Of a stretch of 20,662 nucleotides of DNA, positions 17,737 to 20,662 are shown one piece after another; within the stretch, counting starts at the first letter, position 1; each line of letters opens with the position of its first letter. The notes below the pieces were generated by a model. It was not told where the DNA came from and did not search any database. It was given only the letters and a program-made list of their open reading frames with translations. The position numbers were made by a program, and so were the translations under genes. The stretch spans positions 119,637-140,298 of the forward strand of contig NW_014577621.1 in NCBI RefSeq assembly GCF_000485595.1, written 5' to 3'. This stretch comes from Priapulus caudatus. Lineage: Eukaryota; Priapulida; Priapulimorpha; Priapulimorphida; Priapulidae.

Positions 17737-18045
17737 TCATCCAACTCCCGTAGGGGTCAGTGAAGCGTTGATAAAGTTTTTCCTCCACGAGCATCTATAT
17801 TGCATCGCCACTTTCATTTCGACTAGTTCGAGCCCAGTGTGTTCAAGTAGTATGGATTTCAGGGTAATATTGAGACGACCAACACGACGTCTGGAATCTG
17901 GGGACCACAGCAGTAACTTCGCTGCGGGTTCTTCGTGACGGGAAACGTGACCTGCCAATGCAAGTCGTCTACTTTTGACGACTGTAGAAATTCGTGGCAG
18001 TTTCCCATACGTATTACACCGGCTTGAAAACTCGTAAGGATTTAA
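17737..18045 (-). pseudogene. C-terminal remnant of a non-LTR retrotransposon reverse-transcriptase ORF
   Basis: The minus strand holds about 102 open codons ending in a stop at 17737. In order it shows YGKLPRIS, RRLALAGHVSRHEEPA, LLLWSPDSRRRVGRLNITLK, LLEHTGLELVEM and AMQYRCSWRK. This matches the C-terminal region downstream of the RT domain that I know from animal LINEs (LYGxLPxIS, RRLxxAGHxxRxxE, LLLWxPxxxxRxRGRPxxT, DTGL, AMxDRxxWR). There is no RT catalytic region upstream; a stop precedes this block, so the copy is 5'-truncated. GRP reads GRL and DTGL reads HTGL, signs of decay. The LINE clade is not resolved. Confidence 0.75.
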
Positions 18046-18514
18046 TTATGCTGTGTTATGGTATAGAAAAACAGCAAATGAAATAATAATACGGCCGAAT
18101 TCGTTTACATCGCAACAATTGCTTGGCGAATGACGTCGCAGACATAAGTGCATCTATTTCCGACAAAGATGCATCTGACTCTGTGACGTACGTGGCAATG
18201 CAAGGCGTGTGTATGTAATGAAGCTAAAAATGAGGCGTGTGCGTGCTAAAAATGAGGCGTGTAAAAAAGGCGTGTGTATAAAAAATATATGTAATGAAGC
18301 TAAAGTTATTATAAACCGCGCGTTGGAAAGAAGTTGATTAAACGAAAATGATTAAGAATGTAAACCGAGCGTCCTAGTGACGGCGGCAAGGAAAGCAAAC
18401 GGCCTACTTAAGAAAGCAGATTAGCATAATGCAAGGTAGACTACCACACACATTGACATCGTAAAAAGCCATTACTCGGCAGTACGGCACGAGGCACGAG
18501 GCTCAGGCACGAGA
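18046..18514. other. Unique stretch with short GGCGTGT repeats
   Basis: AGGCGTGT recurs four times between 18201 and 18273, with ATGTAATGAAGCTAAA at 18212 and 18290. GGCACGAG is repeated at 18486-18513. No gene is recognised. Confidence 0.4.
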
Positions 18515-18525
18515 CCGCCCGGTAG

Positions 18526-18605
18526 CGAATTTGCGATTCCCAAACCGTATAGCTTTGGAAGAAAAATTGAGCAACGTGATTGGCTAGAAAAATTTTAGGA
18601 CACGC
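18526..18605 (+). repeat. Left terminal inverted repeat, 80 bp
   Basis: Pairs with 19065-19144. The differences are near the outer end (CGA against CAA), one in AGCTTTGG/AGCTATGG, and three near the inner end. Confidence 0.85.
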
Positions 18606-18756
18606 ATTATTAGTCAACAAGCTAATATATTAAGTTATAAGCTAATATTATAAAGAAATATATTTAATTCAGAACATAAACAAATGTTACAGAACAAATA
18701 AATGCAGAAACAAATAAAATACAAAGAAATACATAACGCAGAGGAAAATAAAAACA

Positions 18757-18834
18757 CCATATGGCATTCGAACGCGGTACCTTACGATCACGAAGCGAAC
18801 GTTCTGGCGTTGACCCACTAAGACAGATTCTAAA
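18757..18834 (-). mobile_element. tRNA-derived SINE-like head
   Basis: On the minus strand an A-box-like GTCTTAGTGGGTCAACGC (18807-18824) is followed about 37 nt later by the B-box-like GCGTTCGAATGCC (18763-18775). Between them lies GTTCGCTTCGTGATCGTAAG, which resembles an anticodon arm. The residue after the T-loop (G instead of C) breaks T-stem pairing, so this is a tRNA-like pol III promoter remnant rather than a functional tRNA. It sits inside the long-TIR element, and its 3' flank on the minus strand is AT-rich (18606-18756). Confidence 0.5.
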
Positions 18835-18855
18835 TTCGTGGATATAGAAATCTGT

Positions 18856-18973
18856 TAACCCTAACCCTAACCGTAACCCTAACCTTAACCATAACTCTAA
18901 CCCGAATCCTAACCCTAACCCTAACCTTAACCATAACCCTAACCCGAATCCTAACCCTAACCCTAACCCTAAT
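18856..18973 (-). repeat. Telomere-like TTAGGG-variant array with a 42-bp higher-order period
   Basis: About twenty CCCTAA-type hexamers on the plus strand (TTAGGG on the minus), with variants CCTTAA, CCATAA, CTCTAA, CCGTAA and CCGAATCCTAA. The variant string CCTTAACCATAA...CCCGAATCCTAACC starts at 18883 and again at 18925, exactly 42 bp (seven hexamers) apart. The array lies within the long-TIR element, about 20-25 bp upstream of the SINE-like head on the minus strand. Confidence 0.88.
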
Positions 18974-19064
18974 TCTAAAATAAAACAAAATTAGCCAAAA
19001 ATAATAAGAAATAAAATAAATAAGCCCCTGTGCAAAATGCGCGATGGTGTGCGTGCGATAGTGG

Positions 19065-19144
19065 GCGTGTCCTAAGCATTTTCTAGCCAATCACGTTGCT
19101 CAATTTTTCTTCCATAGCTATACGGTTTGGGAATCGCAAATTTG
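19065..19144 (-). repeat. Right terminal inverted repeat, 80 bp
   Basis: Reverse complement of 18526-18605 with about five mismatches; ends directly at the right copy of CCGCCCGGTA. Confidence 0.85.
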
Positions 19145-19154
19145 CCGCCCGGTA

Positions 19155-19734
19155 AGCCGAAAACATCCATCTCCCCTTCTATGGAAAATAGTGAGAGTGT
19201 TCGTAAAAACAATTAAGCTTAGCCGTGCCTCGACACGGCCTGTGGAACGGTCGCATACGGTCAGCTCGACCACTATTATTCACTACGGTCTATAGAGGCG
19301 TGTCGGAGACGTTATACGCACGTCTCCGAGGCTAATGACCGTTCGAATTAGAATAAATACCGCGGGTTTTTGCATAGAAAAGCAGTTCGAATCACGGTTC
19401 CGACCTGGTATGTATCAATAAGATTGTTCTATCGTATTCGTGTCTTACTGTATTGCTGTGTCTCTTTAAACTACTTTGAGTCATAGTACCTTTTTGTGAT
19501 AAACTTCTTTGTTATCATATACATAAACTCTGTTGGTATTTTATGATAAACAAGTAGTGCATTCCATGTACCTTACGCTAAACATATTGAGAGACGTAGC
19601 ACAAGTTACGGACTGTATTTTGTGTGACTAAACTAATTATTCTAATCTCGCTGTGAAGCGTGCACGGTTGCTGTTTCACTAACTCGACGAACCTTGTATG
19701 ACTGACCATAGTTGGTGATAAGGAAATAGATATT
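19155..19734. other. Unique stretch with two small hairpins
   Basis: GCCGTG/CACGGC (19222-19227 and 19234-19239) and CGGAGACGT/ACGTCTCCG (19304-19312 and 19320-19328, 7-nt loop) are perfect stems of 6 and 9 bp. No RNA family is recognised and there is no gene. Confidence 0.4.
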
Positions 19735-19812
19735 ATCAAGAGCTAATAATACCTTTATTATTAGCTCTATTATAGCTTTATTATTATAATACCGGTATTA
19801 TTAGCTCTTGAT
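19735..19812. repeat. Inverted repeat with nested alternative stem
   Basis: ATCAAGAGCTAATAATACC at 19735-19753 is exactly complementary to 19794-19812. A third arm, TATTATTAGCTCT at 19756-19768, complements 19739-19751. The left arm can therefore pair with either the near or the far partner. The sequence is AT-rich and non-coding. Confidence 0.85.
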
Positions 19813-20186
19813 ATTATATATTGTTGTACGTACACTTCGTGTCTGTCTATTATTTTATGCTAACCTCAGGGTACATTAATTCATAATTACCCGCACCAAG
19901 CGAGAACCTCTGGGAATAACATCACAGGTCTACACTATACGACACGTGCCGCTCACACGACAGTATATGAACGAAACCACTTCATTACACAGTTGCCATA
20001 CGAAAGTGTAGAGACGGGATCTCGCGGGAAACACAAGCGACATCGAAATGTAACCAACAACAACTCAAGCAAAGAAATTACAATCGTTACGCACGCTGGC
20101 AAAAGTAACGACGTACGAGTGCATGCTCCCGGATACGCTAACCTCACACTGTAGACACTTTCTGTTACGCAAGCAACACCGGTGTA
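19813..20186. other. Unique stretch
   Basis: No gene, repeat or RNA is recognised. Confidence 0.35.
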
Positions 20187-20272
20187 GGTAACGGTCGGGA
20201 AAATATTTAAAAAATAAGAAATGAGAAAATATGAATGAGAAAATATGAGGAAATACGGTCGGGGAAAATTTC
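20187..20272. repeat. Short duplicated ACGGTCGGG(G)AAAAT with AAAATATGA repeats
   Basis: ACGGTCGGGAAAATATTT at 20191 and ACGGTCGGGGAAAATTTC at 20255 flank two GAGAAAATATGA units. Minus-strand frames across it (75 and 109 codons) have no recognisable domain. Confidence 0.55.
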
Positions 20273-20293
20273 TCGAAATCCTTTACTCTCAAA

Positions 20294-20319
20294 CCTTGAC
20301 CTCCACACGACCTTGACCT
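20294..20319. promoter_or_regulatory. Two CCTTGACCT half-sites, 17 bp apart
   Basis: The 9-mer CCTTGACCT occurs at 20294-20302 and 20311-20319. Its complement AGGTCAAGG contains the AGGTCA nuclear-receptor half-site. Function is inferred only from the motif and from closeness to the CRE and TATA box. Confidence 0.3.
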
Positions 20320-20335
20320 GCAAAACTGCGACCGA

Positions 20336-20343
20336 TGACGTCA
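20336..20343. promoter_or_regulatory. Full palindromic CRE (TGACGTCA)
   Basis: An exact 8-bp CREB/ATF consensus lies 135 bp upstream of the TATA-like box, within the range usual for animal promoters. Confidence 0.4.
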
Positions 20344-20470
20344 CGAGTCGCAGCGAGCGTGCAGTGGCCACTCTGGGCCAACAACGATGTATGCAGAAGA
20401 GATTCGGGACGATGTCACGGGGACGCGTTTCTATTTGCCGTAACTCACGGGGGGGGAGAGGGATTATCCG

Positions 20471-20478
20471 TATATAAG
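20471..20478 (+). promoter_or_regulatory. Candidate TATA box (TATATAAG)
   Basis: TATATAAG in a locally GC-rich setting. An initiator-like CCATT (A at 20498) lies 27 bp downstream of the first T, and a TCACACC at 20491. The first downstream ATG (20544) opens only ATG-AAT-TAG. If this is a promoter, the transcript starts near 20498 and its gene lies beyond the window. Confidence 0.4.
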
Positions 20479-20608
20479 GCGTATACACAGTCACACCATT
20501 AGCCACTCGGTGATGCTTACGCGCATCCGTTGTCATCGCAGAAATGAATTAGTGCTAACACCGTGAAGGCCGCCCCCCTTGCATTCACGTGGGCAGCGAG
20601 GAGTGCGA

Positions 20609-20611
<3 letters not shown>

Positions 20612-20662
<51 letters not shown>
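20612..20662. repeat. (CT)n microsatellite at the window edge
   Basis: Uninterrupted TC/CT dinucleotides for about 50 bp, running off the end of the window. Confidence 0.97.

Larger units (their letters stand above)
18515..19154. mobile_element. Non-autonomous long-TIR DNA transposon (MULE- or foldback-like)
   Basis: CCGCCCGGTA occurs at 18515-18524 and again, in direct orientation, at 19145-19154, as expected of a 10-bp target-site duplication. Just inside lie 80-bp inverted arms, 18526-18605 and 19065-19144, differing at about five positions (roughly 94% identical). Both carry AATTTGCGATTCCCAAACCG, GAAGAAAAATTGAGCAACGT and TTAGGACACGC (in the right arm as reverse complement). Long TIRs with a 9-11-bp duplication are typical of Mutator-like elements and are also seen in foldback elements. 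There is no transposase frame in the ~620-bp interior, so it needs proteins in trans. Confidence 0.75.

Noticed and set aside
17532-17938. Plus-strand frames of Arg-Ser-Phe-Val repeats continuing into non-repeat sequence
   Set aside because: The repeat is the TTCG array, and the non-repeat part is antisense to the LINE remnant, which reads as protein on the minus strand.
18757-18834. Functional tRNA gene
   Set aside because: The T-stem does not pair next to the T-loop and the anticodon stem is imperfect. A SINE-like remnant fits better.
18856-18973. True chromosome end
   Set aside because: The array is short, variant-rich, enclosed by TIRs and flanked by unique DNA on both sides.
19387-19412. 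B-box-like GTTCGAATC as part of a second tRNA or SINE
   Set aside because: No A-box lies at the proper distance upstream and no cloverleaf can be drawn.
20065-20536. Minus-strand frames of 75 and 109 codons at the right edge
   Set aside because: They overlap each other, lack domains, and run antisense through the candidate promoter.

Overview
This is eukaryotic, non-genic, repeat-dominated DNA. It most resembles an animal, probably an invertebrate. The signs are vertebrate-type TTAGGG telomere-like repeats, tails and remnants of non-LTR retrotransposons, a tRNA-derived SINE-like head, long TIR elements, very many micro- and minisatellites, and abundant undepleted CpG (CGTG, TTCG and GCGTG arrays). 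The species cannot be fixed. A marine invertebrate such as a mollusc would fit, but that is inference. I see no convincing host protein-coding gene. Nearly all long open frames are translations of simple repeats (poly Cys-Val, His-Thr, Ser, Asp/Asn/Thr, Arg-Ser-Phe-Val).

Layout. 1-1570 is mostly unique, with a small CpG-rich patch, a foldback element carrying TTAGGG repeats (486-638) and the decayed 3' end of a non-LTR retrotransposon (about 735-1000). 1568-2467 is a tandemly duplicated segment; one copy holds a ~53-bp minisatellite. 2763-5402 holds two GT/GC-rich arrays, the second about 1.5 kb long. 5497-6910 is a second segmental duplication: each copy is followed by a hexamer array, and one copy contains a microsatellite that the other lacks. 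7150-9290 has ACGC and trinucleotide arrays around a unique stretch. 10180-13165 is a block of minisatellites: 21-bp, 70-bp and 30-bp units and two arrays of a ~10-bp GTGAAA unit around a palindromic AT/GA/CT core.

13.2-16 kb is largely unique, AT-rich DNA. 15.97-17.2 kb has CT and ACGC arrays and a third small duplication (CAG in one copy, CAA in the other). At 17574-18045 lies a minus-strand LINE C-terminal remnant whose 3' tail is the TTCG/CGAA array. 18515-19154 is a ~620-bp element with 80-bp TIRs and a 10-bp flanking direct repeat. It contains a minus-strand tRNA-like SINE head and a telomere-like array with a 42-bp higher-order period. The right edge (20.29-20.66 kb) has a full CRE, a TATA box and a CT array, so a promoter may begin there.

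No gene network can be described. The recurrent themes are repeat expansion in one of two duplicated segments and telomere-type repeats enclosed in inverted-repeat elements. I found no clear new biological system. The best leads are the two TTAGGG-carrying foldback elements and the microsatellite present in only one of two paired copies.
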